Assembly: GCA_036311565.1 (NCBI GenBank)
Contig: JAXJPR010000003.1
Span: 17,050 to 81,049, forward strand
Source: Fimousia sp036311565
GTDB taxonomy: Bacteria > Bacillota > Clostridia > Lachnospirales > Lachnospiraceae
DNA: 64,000 bases
Direction: 5' to 3'
Made by a program: the position numbers and the translations under genes. The notes under the pieces were generated by a model. It made no database searches and was not told the DNA's origin. It was given only the letters and a program-made list of their open reading frames with translations. Below, one piece after another: positions 50,476-59,078 of this stretch; within the stretch, counting starts at the first letter, position 1; each line of letters begins with the position of its first letter.

Positions 50476-52067
50476 CACTTCCCAAACACACAGTTTTTCT
50501 TTATGATGTTAATTGTCAAGAAAAACATGTAAAGGAGACTGTGTGATGAGTACTATTGTAGATGAAAAGCTGATATCTTTCAAGGAGTTAGAGCAAAAAA
50601 TTTTTAAATATGTCTGTGAACTTGGATGTGAGATCACCCGGATAATCCTAGAGTCCTATGATGATGAGCTTGCAGCTTCCAGAGATACCAGGCAGTATCG
50701 GGATAAGGGAGGACGCAAGACCAGCATCAAGACGGTCTATGGAGAAGTGGAATACTGGCGCAGGGTGTACGGGACAAGTCTGGAGGATGGTGAAAAGGCA
50801 TATGTTTATCTGCTCGATGAAGCCATGCATATGGATAAAATAGGGCTGATATCCACGAATCTGGCTGAAAAGATTGCCATGACAGTAACAGAGTCTCCCT
50901 ATCGTGTTGCCGCAGATGCAATCAGCAGTACCTGTGGCCAGAGTATCAGCGCAGGCGGCGCATGGAATATGATGCAGCGTCTTGGGGAACGGATCAGCGA
51001 AGAGGAAGACCATGCGGTAAAACAGATGAATGCAGACCAGTCGGAAGGAACCAAGGAAATACCGGTGCTTTTTGAGGAGATGGACGGCGTATGGCTCCAC
51101 ATGCAGGACAAAAACCACAAAAAGATGAAGAAGCAGGAAATGAAGGTCTTCACCATGTACGAGGGCTGGGATGAAGAAAAAGAAAAGCAGAACCGCAGCA
51201 CGCTGGTAGCCAAGACAATGCTGGCCGGAATGGAAAAAAGTAGCGATTTCCATGAGAAGCGTGAGGCCTGTATCAGGAAGAAATATAATGCGGACGAGAT
51301 AGCCCAGCGCGTTCTCAATGGTGATGGAGGTGGCTGGATAAAAGATGCATATGATCCAGAGGTTATCGTTCAGCTGGATCGTTTCCATGTATATAAGGAG
51401 ATAAAACGGCAAATCAGTGATAAAGAAGCACAGGAGGAAATCCGGAGACTGTTTGATGCAGAGAAACCGGATGAGATGTTGGAGTATATAGAGGTATACG
51501 CAACAAGCGTGGAGAGCCCGGATGAGAAGGATACCAAGAGCAAAAAAGCCCGGGAGTTATATAAATACTTGAACAATAACAGAGACGGCCTGTTGCCCTA
51601 CGACAAGCAGGGGAAAGAGATACCAGAACCACCGGCCGGAGTGATATATAAGGGAATGGGGGTACAGGAAAACCAGAATTGTACCGTGATAACACTGCGG
51701 ATGAAGAACCGCAGAATGCGCTGGTCGGAAAAAGGAGCCAATAACCTTGCAAAGGCGCTATACCGCAAGGAGAACAAAGAGTTAATAGAAACGATAGAAC
51801 GGTATACGGACGGCATGATATTTACGCTGCAGATGCAAGAGATTATAGAAACATTAAGCGCAGCGAAGGCCCCGAAGAAAGACGGGAAGGGTAATTCATA
51901 TGTAGATATGATAAGCGCCCACATGCCACTGCTGGAGGCGATGCAGACGGCATCAAGAAAAGCATTTAAGAAGGCATTTTGTATTTAATAGAAGTTACCC
52001 GGGATTGGGTTTATTTGGCATGCAAAAAATAGGCAGAATATCAGAAGAAAAATTAATTGGGAAAGTG
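50476..52067 (+). mobile_element. UPF0236/ISLre2-type insertion sequence (ends tentative)
   Basis: The element surrounds the transposase gene. Candidate imperfect terminal inverted repeats are CACTTCCCAA at 50476-50485 and, inverted, CACTTTCCCAA ending at 52067; both are followed inward by TTTTTCTT and TGAT. No direct target repeat was found at these ends, so they may be wrong or the copy may be old. The interior is visibly richer in G and C than its neighbours, a sign of transfer. Confidence 0.5.
50546..51988 (+). CDS. ISLre2-family (UPF0236) transposase
   Basis: Putative transposase of 480 residues. Characteristic segments are RDKGGRKTSIKTVYGEVEYW, the acidic PVLFEEMDGVWLHMQDK, GDGGGWIKDAYDPEVIVQLD followed by RFHVYKEIKRQI, and the C-terminal MKNRRMRWSEKGANNLAKAL. 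The DG, GDGGGW and LDRFH acidic/His positions probably hold the DDE-type catalytic residues. The frame is intact from ATG 50546 (AAAGGAG 8 nt upstream) to the stop. Codon choice is more GC-rich than in the host genes. Nothing in it is lactate-related; it inserted between spoVG and the lactate operon. Confidence 0.88.
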   Translation: MSTIVDEKLISFKELEQKIFKYVCELGCEITRIILESYDDELAASRDTRQYRDKGGRKTSIKTVYGEVEYWRRVYGTSLEDGEKAYVYLLDEAMHMDKIGLISTNLAEKIAMTVTESPYRVAADAISSTCGQSISAGGAWNMMQRLGERISEEEDHAVKQMNADQSEGTKEIPVLFEEMDGVWLHMQDKNHKKMKKQEMKVFTMYEGWDEEKEKQNRSTLVAKTMLAGMEKSSDFHEKREACIRKKYNADEIAQRVLNGDGGGWIKDAYDPEVIVQLDRFHVYKEIKRQISDKEAQEEIRRLFDAEKPDEMLEYIEVYATSVESPDEKDTKSKKARELYKYLNNNRDGLLPYDKQGKEIPEPPAGVIYKGMGVQENQNCTVITLRMKNRRMRWSEKGANNLAKALYRKENKELIETIERYTDGMIFTLQMQEIIETLSAAKAPKKDGKGNSYVDMISAHMPLLEAMQTASRKAFKKAFCI

Positions 52068-52105
52068 CCAACGAACACTTGACACAAACAAATACAATAA
52101 AGGTC

Positions 52106-52133
52106 TTGATATTTTAGAAATATATGGTACAAT
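52106..52133 (+). promoter_or_regulatory. Promoter of the lactate operon
   Basis: TTGATA (52106-52111), a 16-nt spacer and TACAAT (52128-52133). The predicted start near 52140 is 7 nt before operator OA, giving a leader of about 160 nt. Confidence 0.65.
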
Positions 52134-52146
52134 TGGAATATGAGAA

Positions 52147-52161
52147 ATTGGTTCAACCAAT
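52147..52161. promoter_or_regulatory. Lactate operon operator OA
   Basis: ATTGGT-TCA-ACCAAT, a perfect inverted repeat just downstream of the predicted start, a repressor position. It matches O1 and O2 behind the FadR-type regulator gene. Confidence 0.8.
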
Positions 52162-52236
52162 CTAAAGCACATATTTAAGATCAGGACAGAATATAAGGTG
52201 GATGTAAGGGGGTGCATCTTAAATTTTTTGTGCAAA

Positions 52237-52249
52237 TTGGTAGGACCAA
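52237..52249. promoter_or_regulatory. Lactate operon operator OB
   Basis: TTGGT-AGG-ACCAA in the leader, 89 bp downstream of OA (centre to centre). Confidence 0.7.
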
Positions 52250-52263
52250 AAAGAACGGTTATA

Positions 52264-52277
52264 ATGGTAGGACCAAA
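52264..52277. promoter_or_regulatory. Lactate operon operator OC (imperfect)
   Basis: AATGGT-AGG-ACCAA: the outer base pair is lost, but the TGGT/ACCA core and AGG centre equal those of OB. It is 27 bp from OB and 22 nt before the permease start. Confidence 0.5.
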
Positions 52278-52298
52278 AAAGAAAAGGAGGAATGTATT

Positions 52299-53843
52299 TT
52301 GTTACTTTTAAAATTTGTACTTGCAATGCTTCCAATTATCTGGTTAATTGCAGCATTGAGCGGATTGAAGATGCCAGGGCATAAAGCTTGCTTAATTGCA
52401 TTGGTAATTACCATAGTACTTGCATTGGGATATTGGAAACTAAGTCTGATTTGTGTTATGACGGCTGCGTTAGAAGGAATTTTAAATGCATTGTGGCCAA
52501 TCTGTCTGGTAATTATTGCAGCATTGTTTACGTATAATCTAACGCTTAAAACAGGAGCAATGGAATTAATTAAAAAAATGCTTGCAAGTGTTTCCGGAGA
52601 TAAAAGAGTTCTTACTCTGATTATTGGCTGGGGCTTTGGAAACTTTATGGAAGGAATGGCTGGATTTGGAACGGCAGTTGCCATTCCTGCATCTATGCTG
52701 GCTGGAATTGGCCTGGATCCAATGAGCGCAGTTATCGCATGTCTGGTAGGGAACTCCACACCAACCGCATTTGGATCTGTCGGTGTTCCAACAGTTACAT
52801 TGTCCTCTATCACAGGACTTGATGCATTATCTCTATCTGGAGATGTAGCTTTGATTCAATGTATTCTTACATTTCTTTCTCCATTTTTGATGGTTTGTAT
52901 TTGTGGAAAAGGAATTAAGGCATTAAAGGGAATGATTCCAACTACGATAGTGGCAGCGTTATCCTTTACTGTACCATGGGTGATCGCAGCAACTGTATTA
53001 GGACCAGAACTTCCTGATATTATTGGATCTATTTGTTCCATGGTATGTATTATTTTAGCAGCTAGAATTTTCAATAAAACCCCAGATCCTGAATATGCAA
53101 TCGAAATTTCAGATGATGAAAAACAACAGCAAATCGATGCAGAACAGGGAATAAAAGCATGGAGCCCATTCATTTTGATCTTTATCCTTTTAATGGTCAC
53201 ATCAACATTATGCCCACCAATTCATAATGCGATTGCAGGAATTAAGAGCCAGATTGTTGTATATGCAGGTGAAGGTGGAAGCACACTTGGATTTAGCTGG
53301 ATTAATACACCGGGTGTTATGATTTTTATTGCAGCAATTATTGGTGGATTCATCCAAGGGGCAAAAATAAAAGAAATGGCAGATGTATTAGTCGAAACAT
53401 TGAAGAAATATTGGAAGACAATTGTTACGATCTGTTCTGTTATGGCAACAGCTAAAATTATGGGATACAGCGGCATGATTGCTGACATAGCTCAGTTGTT
53501 GGTAGTGGTAACTGGTTCTTTCTATCCACTGTTTGCACCATTGATTGGAGCTTTGGGCGCATTTGTTACAGGTTCAGGAACTTCAACCTGTGTTTTATTT
53601 GGAGGATTACAGAGCGAAACGGCTACAACACTTGGATTAAACCCATCCTGGATGGCAGCAGCTAATGTTTTAGGAGCTGGAATCGGAAAGATGATCTGTC
53701 CACAGGGAATTGCAATTGGAGCAGGAGCAATTAATGCAGTTGGATCAGAAAGTAAGCTTTTAAGCGGAGTATTTAAATATTTCATTTTATATGTAGTATT
53801 GGCAGGCGGAATTTGTTATGTGGGTTCTTTAATGGGACTATAA
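52299..53843 (+). CDS. lctP: L-lactate permease family transporter
   Basis: Proton-coupled uptake of lactate (possibly glycolate). The 514 residues have about 13 membrane helices and family motifs including GWGFGNFMEGMAGFGTAVAI, PASMLAGIGLDP, CLVGNSTPTAFGSVGVPTVT and the C-terminal GALGAFVTGSGTSTCVLFGG. The start is taken as TTG 52299, 8 nt after AAGGAGG, since longer frames would run through the operators. First gene of the lactate operon. Confidence 0.92.
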   Translation: MLLLKFVLAMLPIIWLIAALSGLKMPGHKACLIALVITIVLALGYWKLSLICVMTAALEGILNALWPICLVIIAALFTYNLTLKTGAMELIKKMLASVSGDKRVLTLIIGWGFGNFMEGMAGFGTAVAIPASMLAGIGLDPMSAVIACLVGNSTPTAFGSVGVPTVTLSSITGLDALSLSGDVALIQCILTFLSPFLMVCICGKGIKALKGMIPTTIVAALSFTVPWVIAATVLGPELPDIIGSICSMVCIILAARIFNKTPDPEYAIEISDDEKQQQIDAEQGIKAWSPFILIFILLMVTSTLCPPIHNAIAGIKSQIVVYAGEGGSTLGFSWINTPGVMIFIAAIIGGFIQGAKIKEMADVLVETLKKYWKTIVTICSVMATAKIMGYSGMIADIAQLLVVVTGSFYPLFAPLIGALGAFVTGSGTSTCVLFGGLQSETATTLGLNPSWMAAANVLGAGIGKMICPQGIAIGAGAINAVGSESKLLSGVFKYFILYVVLAGGICYVGSLMGL

Positions 53844-53890
53844 GAAATATATAATAAAAAATTATTTTAAATTTATGAGGAGGTAGCAGT

Positions 53891-55303
53891 ATGTACAATC
53901 AATTAACTTCTGAAATTATTGATCAAATTAAGGCAGTCACAGATTATGTTTTTGAAGGAAATGATATCAATCCAGATTATGCAAAAGACGAAATGCCTAT
54001 TTATGGAACAAAAATGCCAGATTTGGCAGTACAGCCACGTTCCACAGAAGAAGTAGCAGCAGTTATGAAAATCTGTTATGACAATAATATTCCAGTTACA
54101 CCAAGAGGAGCAGGAACCGGTCTTGCTGGTGGAGCAGTACCATTATATGGTGGTGTCTTAATTGATATTTCAAAAATGAATAAGATTAAATCTTATGATA
54201 TGGAAAATTTTGTTGTAGAAATCGAAGCGGGCGTTTTATTGAATGATCTTGCAGAAGACTGTCAGTCAAGAGGCATGTTATATCCACCAGATCCAGGTGA
54301 AAAATTTGCATGTGTTGGCGGCAATGTTGCAACTAATGCAGGAGGAATGAGAGCAGTAAAATATGGAGCGACCCGTGATTACGTTAGAGCAATGACAGTG
54401 GTGCTTCCAACTGGAGAAATTACACACTTAGGAGCTACTGTTTCTAAAACATCATCCGGATATTCTCTATTAAATCTGATGATTGGATCTGAAGGAACAT
54501 TAGGAATCATTACAGAATTAACTTTAAAGATTATTCCAGCACCAAAAGCAGTGGCATCCTTAATTATTCCATTTGAAGACTTACATACAGCACTTGCTAC
54601 AGTGCCTAAATTCAAGATGGCACATATGGATCCGCAGGCAATTGAATTTATGGAACGTGAAATTGTGCTTGCATCTGAACGATACGTAGGAAAATCCGTA
54701 TTCCCACAGGAACTGGAAGGACAGGAAATCGGAGCATATCTGTTAGTAACATTAGATGGAAATTCTGAAGACGAAGTAGATGCATTGATTGAACAGGCAG
54801 CAGAATTAGTTTTAGAAGAAGGCGCTATGGACGTATTAGTAGCAGATACACCTTCTAAGATCAAAGATGCATGGGCAGCAAGATCCTCTTTCCTGGAAGC
54901 AATTATGGAAGAAACAAAACTGTTAGATGAATGTGATGTAGTTGTTCCAGTAAATAAAATTGCTGAATATCTTGATTTTGTTAATAAGACTGGAGAAGAA
55001 TGCGATTTAATTATTAAATCTTTTGGTCATGCCGGAGATGGAAATTTACATATCTATCAATGTTCAAATGACTTAACAGAAGAAGAATTCAAAAAACGTG
55101 TGGATAAGTTCTTTGACATTATTTATAAAGAAGCGACAGCTTGTGGCGGTCTGGTTTCTGGTGAACATGGAATCGGTTCAGGAAAAGTAAAATATCTAGT
55201 TGATTCTGTAGGCGAAACGAATATGGCACTTATGGAAGGAATTAAACGAGTATTTGACCCTAAGATGATTTTAAATCCTGGAAAAGTCTGCTATCGATTA
55301 TAA
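53891..55303 (+). CDS. FAD-linked D-lactate dehydrogenase (GlcD/LctD family)
   Basis: Flavin oxidoreductase of 470 residues that probably oxidises lactate to pyruvate and passes electrons to the ETF encoded next. A PCMH-type FAD-binding domain is visible (VTPRGAGTGLAGGAVPLYGG; PPDPGEKFACVGGNVATNAG; GSEGTLGIITELTLKI), and the C-terminal FAD-oxidase domain has IIKSFGHAGDGNLHIY and GGLVSGEHGIGSGKVKY. In Acetobacterium the related LctD works with an ETF pair and ferredoxin by electron confurcation. D- versus L-lactate (or glycolate) preference cannot be read from sequence; context favours lactate. Confidence 0.9.
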   Translation: MYNQLTSEIIDQIKAVTDYVFEGNDINPDYAKDEMPIYGTKMPDLAVQPRSTEEVAAVMKICYDNNIPVTPRGAGTGLAGGAVPLYGGVLIDISKMNKIKSYDMENFVVEIEAGVLLNDLAEDCQSRGMLYPPDPGEKFACVGGNVATNAGGMRAVKYGATRDYVRAMTVVLPTGEITHLGATVSKTSSGYSLLNLMIGSEGTLGIITELTLKIIPAPKAVASLIIPFEDLHTALATVPKFKMAHMDPQAIEFMEREIVLASERYVGKSVFPQELEGQEIGAYLLVTLDGNSEDEVDALIEQAAELVLEEGAMDVLVADTPSKIKDAWAARSSFLEAIMEETKLLDECDVVVPVNKIAEYLDFVNKTGEECDLIIKSFGHAGDGNLHIYQCSNDLTEEEFKKRVDKFFDIIYKEATACGGLVSGEHGIGSGKVKYLVDSVGETNMALMEGIKRVFDPKMILNPGKVCYRL

Positions 55304-55341
55304 ATTGAACTAGAATTTTGAAATATATAGGAGGAACGATT

Positions 55342-56145
55342 ATGAATATTTGTGTTTGTATTAAGCAGGTGCCTGACACTAATGAAATCAAGGTAGATCC
55401 AGTAACACATACTTTGGTACGTGCAGGAGTTCCTAGTATTGTTAACCCATTTGATACTTATGCTCAGGAAGTTGGAGTACGTTTAAAAGAAAAACTAGGC
55501 GGTAAAGTAGTTGTTATTTCTATGGGACCACCACAGGCAAAAGAAGCAATCAAATCTTGTCTTGCAGTAGGTGCGGATGCTGGATATTTAATTTCTGGAA
55601 GAAAATTTGGTGGTTCTGACACATTAGCAACCAGTTATATCCTTTCAGAAGCAATTAAAACAGTAGAAGAAAAAGAAGGATTAAAATTTGATTTAATTCT
55701 TTGTGGAAAACAGGCAGTAGATGGAGATACTGCTCAGGTTGGTCCTGAAATTGCAGAACATCTTGGATTGCCACAGATTACATATGCATTAGATATTATT
55801 GAAAAAGATGGTGAAATTCAGGTAAAAAGAGAATGTGAATCTGGATACGACATGATTGCTACAAAATTGCCAGCAGTTGTTACAGTTGTAAAATTACCTT
55901 ATGAACCTAGATATCCAACCATTAAGAGTAAAATGGCTGCGAAAAAGAAAGAAATTCCAGTGTTATCAGAAGAAGATATTACAACAATCGATCTTGCCTG
56001 CTGTGGTTTAAAGGGTTCTCCTACAAAAGTTAAGAAAACTTATACACCAGTAAGAGAAAAAAATGGTGTGAAATTAGCAGGTATGGAAGCAGCAGAAGCA
56101 GCAGAACAAGTAGTAAAACTTATTTATGATGCGAAAATTCTATAA
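55342..56145 (+). CDS. etfB: Electron transfer flavoprotein beta subunit
   Basis: Small ETF subunit of 267 residues binding AMP or an electron-bifurcating FAD. It has CVCIKQVPDTNEIKVDPVTH, VRAGVPSIVNPFDTYAQEVG, GVGADAGYLISG-like sequence at LAVGADAGYLISGRKFGGSD, and the adenine-site region CGKQAVDGDTAQVGPEIAEH. ATG 55342 has AGGAGG upstream; the frame opens at 55318 without support. Its partner etfA follows 19 nt later. Confidence 0.93.
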   Translation: MNICVCIKQVPDTNEIKVDPVTHTLVRAGVPSIVNPFDTYAQEVGVRLKEKLGGKVVVISMGPPQAKEAIKSCLAVGADAGYLISGRKFGGSDTLATSYILSEAIKTVEEKEGLKFDLILCGKQAVDGDTAQVGPEIAEHLGLPQITYALDIIEKDGEIQVKRECESGYDMIATKLPAVVTVVKLPYEPRYPTIKSKMAAKKKEIPVLSEEDITTIDLACCGLKGSPTKVKKTYTPVREKNGVKLAGMEAAEAAEQVVKLIYDAKIL

Positions 56146-56164
56146 TAAGAGGAGGATATGAAGT

Positions 56165-57172
56165 ATGGGTAATCTGGCAGATTATAAGAATATGTGGGTC
56201 TTAATTGAGACAGAATGCGGAAAAGCAAAAAATGTTGGATATGAATTATTAAATGTAGCAAAACCTCTGGCACAGCAAAAAGGTTGTCAGTTAGTTGCAG
56301 TTGTAATTGGAAAAGATGTGGATGCAGTAGCGAAAGATGCTATCTGCTATGGTGCAGATTCTGCAATTGTTGTTGATGGTCCAGAATATGAATACTATAC
56401 GACCGATGCTTTTGCCAATGCAATAGTAACATTAGTAGAAAAATATAAACCAGAAACATTAATGATCGGTGCAACAAACAATGGACGAGATATGGGACCT
56501 AGAGTTTCCTGCAGATTAAAAACTGGTTTAACAGCAGACTGTACAGAAATCGCAATTGATGAAGAAACAGGAAATATTGCATGGACACGTCCAACATTTG
56601 GTGGAAACTTAATGGCAACGATTATGTGTCCAGAACATCGTCCTCAGATGGGAACCGTACGCCCAGGCGTATTTAAAAAGGGTACTTACGATGAAGGCCG
56701 TACAGGCGAAATTATAAAAGAAGATATTCATATTGCTCCGGAAGAAATTCGTACCCGTTTGGTAGAACGAGTAAATGAAGTAGCAGAATCTATCAACCTT
56801 GAAGAAGCAGAAATTATTGTTTCTGGAGGACGTGGAGTAGGATCTGCAGAAAACTTTGATATTTTACAGGAATTAGCAGATGTGCTGGGAGCTACTTTGG
56901 GCTGTAGCCGGGCAGTTGTTGATGCAGGATGGATGCCTCATGCACATCAGGTAGGACAATCAGGAAAAACAGTTGCTCCAAAATTATATTTTGCGATTGG
57001 AATTTCCGGAGCAATTCAGCATGCAGCAGGCATTTCTGGATCTGATACTATTGTTGCTATTAATAAAGATGCAGATGCACCAATTTTTGATATTGCAGAT
57101 TATGGCATTGTAGGAAACTTAAACGAAGTTGTTCCTGCATTAACAGCAGCATTTAAGGCACAGAAAAATTAA
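56165..57172 (+). CDS. etfA: Electron transfer flavoprotein alpha subunit (no ferredoxin domain)
   Basis: Large ETF subunit, 335 residues, binding FAD at its C-terminal domain: IIVSGGRGVGSAENFDILQE, GCSRAVVDAGWMPHAHQVGQ, SGKTVAPKLYFAIGISGAIQ, then HAAGISGSDTIVAINKD. The N-terminus lacks the extra [4Fe-4S] ferredoxin domain that I recall in LctC of Acetobacterium, so the length equals that of ETFs working with butyryl-CoA dehydrogenase. Its flanks, a lactate dehydrogenase upstream and an acyl-CoA dehydrogenase downstream, make it a possible junction between the two. Confidence 0.93.
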   Translation: MGNLADYKNMWVLIETECGKAKNVGYELLNVAKPLAQQKGCQLVAVVIGKDVDAVAKDAICYGADSAIVVDGPEYEYYTTDAFANAIVTLVEKYKPETLMIGATNNGRDMGPRVSCRLKTGLTADCTEIAIDEETGNIAWTRPTFGGNLMATIMCPEHRPQMGTVRPGVFKKGTYDEGRTGEIIKEDIHIAPEEIRTRLVERVNEVAESINLEEAEIIVSGGRGVGSAENFDILQELADVLGATLGCSRAVVDAGWMPHAHQVGQSGKTVAPKLYFAIGISGAIQHAAGISGSDTIVAINKDADAPIFDIADYGIVGNLNEVVPALTAAFKAQKN

Positions 57173-57185
57173 GGGGGATACAATC

Positions 57186-58328
57186 ATGAATTTTAGACAG
57201 GATGAAGAATATCAAGAAATCATCGAAATGGTACACGAGTTTGCAGTAAATGAAGTAAAACCATTAGCTGCTGAAATTGACCAGACAGAAGAATTTCCAA
57301 CAAAAAATGTGGAAATGATGGCTGAAATGGGGTTACTTGGTATTCCATTTCCAGAAGAATATGGTGGATCTGGATTAGATACACTGGCTTATATTCAGAC
57401 TGTAGAAGAATTAAGTAAATACTGTGCTACTACAGGAGTTATTGTATCTGCTCATACTTCTTTATGCTGTACTCCAATTTATCAGTTCGGTACAGAAGAA
57501 CAGAAAAGAAAATATCTTCCTAAATTATGTTCAGGTGAATGGCTTGGAGCATTTGCTTTAACAGAACCAAATGCAGGAACCGATGCTTCTGGACAGCAAA
57601 CAGTTGCAGTAGATGCAGGAGATCACTGGGTATTAAATGGATCAAAGATTTTTATTACGAATGCAGGGGCAGCAGATGTATTTTTTGTACTGGCAATGAC
57701 AGATAAATCAAAAGGTACAAAAGGAATCTCAGCATTTATTGTAGAAAAAGGATTTGAAGGATTTTCTATTGGAAAACATGAAGATAAAATGGGAATCCGT
57801 GCATCTTCTACTTGCGAATTGATTTTTGAAGACTGTATTGTACCAAAAGAAAACTTAGTAGGCGAACTTGGAAAAGGCTTTAAATATGCTATGATGACTT
57901 TAGATGGCGGACGTATCGGAATTGCAGCTCAGGCATTAGGAATTGCAGAAGGTGCAATTGAAGAAACTGTAAAATATGTTCAGGAAAGAAAACAGTTTGG
58001 ACGCCGCATTTCCCAGTTCCAGAATACACAGTTTGAATTAGCACAGATGCAGGCGAACACAGAAGCAGCAAAATTGCTTGTATATCAGGCTGCATGTGCA
58101 AAAGATGATCATGAAGCATTTTCGCATAAAGCTGCCATGGCAAAACTGGTTGCTTCCCGTAATGCTGTAGATGTTACCTGCCGCTGTCTTCAGTTATATG
58201 GTGGATATGGATATACAAAAGATTATCCAATCGAAAGAATGATGCGTGATGCTAAGATTACAGAAATCTATGAAGGAACTTCAGAAGTTCAGATGATGGT
58301 TATCGCCGGCTGGATGGGAGTAAAATAA
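57186..58328 (+). CDS. Short-chain acyl-CoA dehydrogenase
   Basis: Flavoenzyme of 380 residues, likely butyryl-CoA dehydrogenase-like, reducing an enoyl-CoA or oxidising an acyl-CoA through ETF. Signatures are the N-terminal helix bundle, FALTEPNAGTDASGQQTVAV, LNGSKIFITNAGAADVFFVL, QFGRRISQFQNTQFELAQMQ, LQLYGGYGYTKDYPIERMMR and the catalytic Glu in ITEIYEGTSEVQMMV. It begins 14 nt after etfA and ends the operon. Whether its substrate is crotonyl-CoA, acryloyl-CoA or another cannot be told from sequence. Confidence 0.93.
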   Translation: MNFRQDEEYQEIIEMVHEFAVNEVKPLAAEIDQTEEFPTKNVEMMAEMGLLGIPFPEEYGGSGLDTLAYIQTVEELSKYCATTGVIVSAHTSLCCTPIYQFGTEEQKRKYLPKLCSGEWLGAFALTEPNAGTDASGQQTVAVDAGDHWVLNGSKIFITNAGAADVFFVLAMTDKSKGTKGISAFIVEKGFEGFSIGKHEDKMGIRASSTCELIFEDCIVPKENLVGELGKGFKYAMMTLDGGRIGIAAQALGIAEGAIEETVKYVQERKQFGRRISQFQNTQFELAQMQANTEAAKLLVYQAACAKDDHEAFSHKAAMAKLVASRNAVDVTCRCLQLYGGYGYTKDYPIERMMRDAKITEIYEGTSEVQMMVIAGWMGVK

Positions 58329-58382
58329 ACACACATTTTTCATATTCAGATGTTAAAATGAAATAAATAGAGAAAGAATAGG

Positions 58383-58420
58383 AACGTGAGAAACCTGGGT
58401 TGCGGGTTTCTCACGTTTTG
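58383..58420 (+). terminator. Terminator of the lactate operon
   Basis: A perfect 13-bp stem (58383-58395 with 58405-58417), a 9-nt loop and TTTTG tail. Confidence 0.88.
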
Positions 58421-58484
58421 TGTTATTCTAACTAAACAGGAAAATTGCCGGAAACGGTGTTTGAAAAAAGAAAGGAAGATTACT

Positions 58485-59054
58485 ATGATAGCAATTGTTG
58501 GACTGGGCAATCCTGATCGAAAATATCATGGAACCAGACATAACATCGGATTTCAGACAATCGATTATTTATCAGATAAATATAACATTTCCGTGGATAT
58601 GAAAAAGCATAAAGGGTTGATTGGAAAAGGAATCATTGATGGGCAAAAAGTACTTTTAGTGAAACCAATGACCTATATGAACCTAAGTGGAGAATGCTTA
58701 AGACAGGTCATGGATTATTATAAATTAGAACCGCAGGATTTTATTGTGATTTATGATGATATCAGCCTGGATGTGGGGCAGCTCCGTATTCGTAAAAAAG
58801 GCAGCGCTGGAGGGCATAATGGAATTAAGAGCATTATTTCACATTTAGGAAGTATGGAATTTCCAAGAATTAAAATTGGAGTTGGAGAAAAGCCAAAAGG
58901 ATATGATCTGGCAGATTATGTTCTGGGACATTTTACAAAAGAAGAACTGGCAATCTACGAGGAATGTATGCCGGATATTGCGGGTGCAGTAGAATTGATG
59001 GTTTGGGATGACATAGATAAAGCTATGAATCAATATAATAAGAAGAATAAGTAA
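58485..59054 (+). CDS. pth: Peptidyl-tRNA hydrolase
   Basis: Releases tRNA from peptidyl-tRNA lost by ribosomes. The 189 residues contain IVGLGNPDRKYHGTRHNIGF (with the catalytic His of the RHNIGF motif), VKPMTYMNLSGE, YDDISLDVGQLRIRKKGSAG and GHNGIKSIISHLG. ATG 58485 has AAAGGAAG upstream; a longer frame to 58386 crosses the lactate operon terminator. It is followed by mfd, a common Firmicute pair. Confidence 0.96.
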   Translation: MIAIVGLGNPDRKYHGTRHNIGFQTIDYLSDKYNISVDMKKHKGLIGKGIIDGQKVLLVKPMTYMNLSGECLRQVMDYYKLEPQDFIVIYDDISLDVGQLRIRKKGSAGGHNGIKSIISHLGSMEFPRIKIGVGEKPKGYDLADYVLGHFTKEELAIYEECMPDIAGAVELMVWDDIDKAMNQYNKKNK

Positions 59055-59078
59055 TTTTAAAAATGAAGGGTGGTAAGC

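Noticed and set aside
50648..51412. Long antisense frames across the transposase gene
   Set aside because: They are shadows of the coding strand in GC-richer DNA, without start signals.
50460..52080. Target-site duplication of the insertion sequence
   Set aside because: The 8-9 bp flanking the candidate inverted repeats do not match, so the element ends remain tentative.
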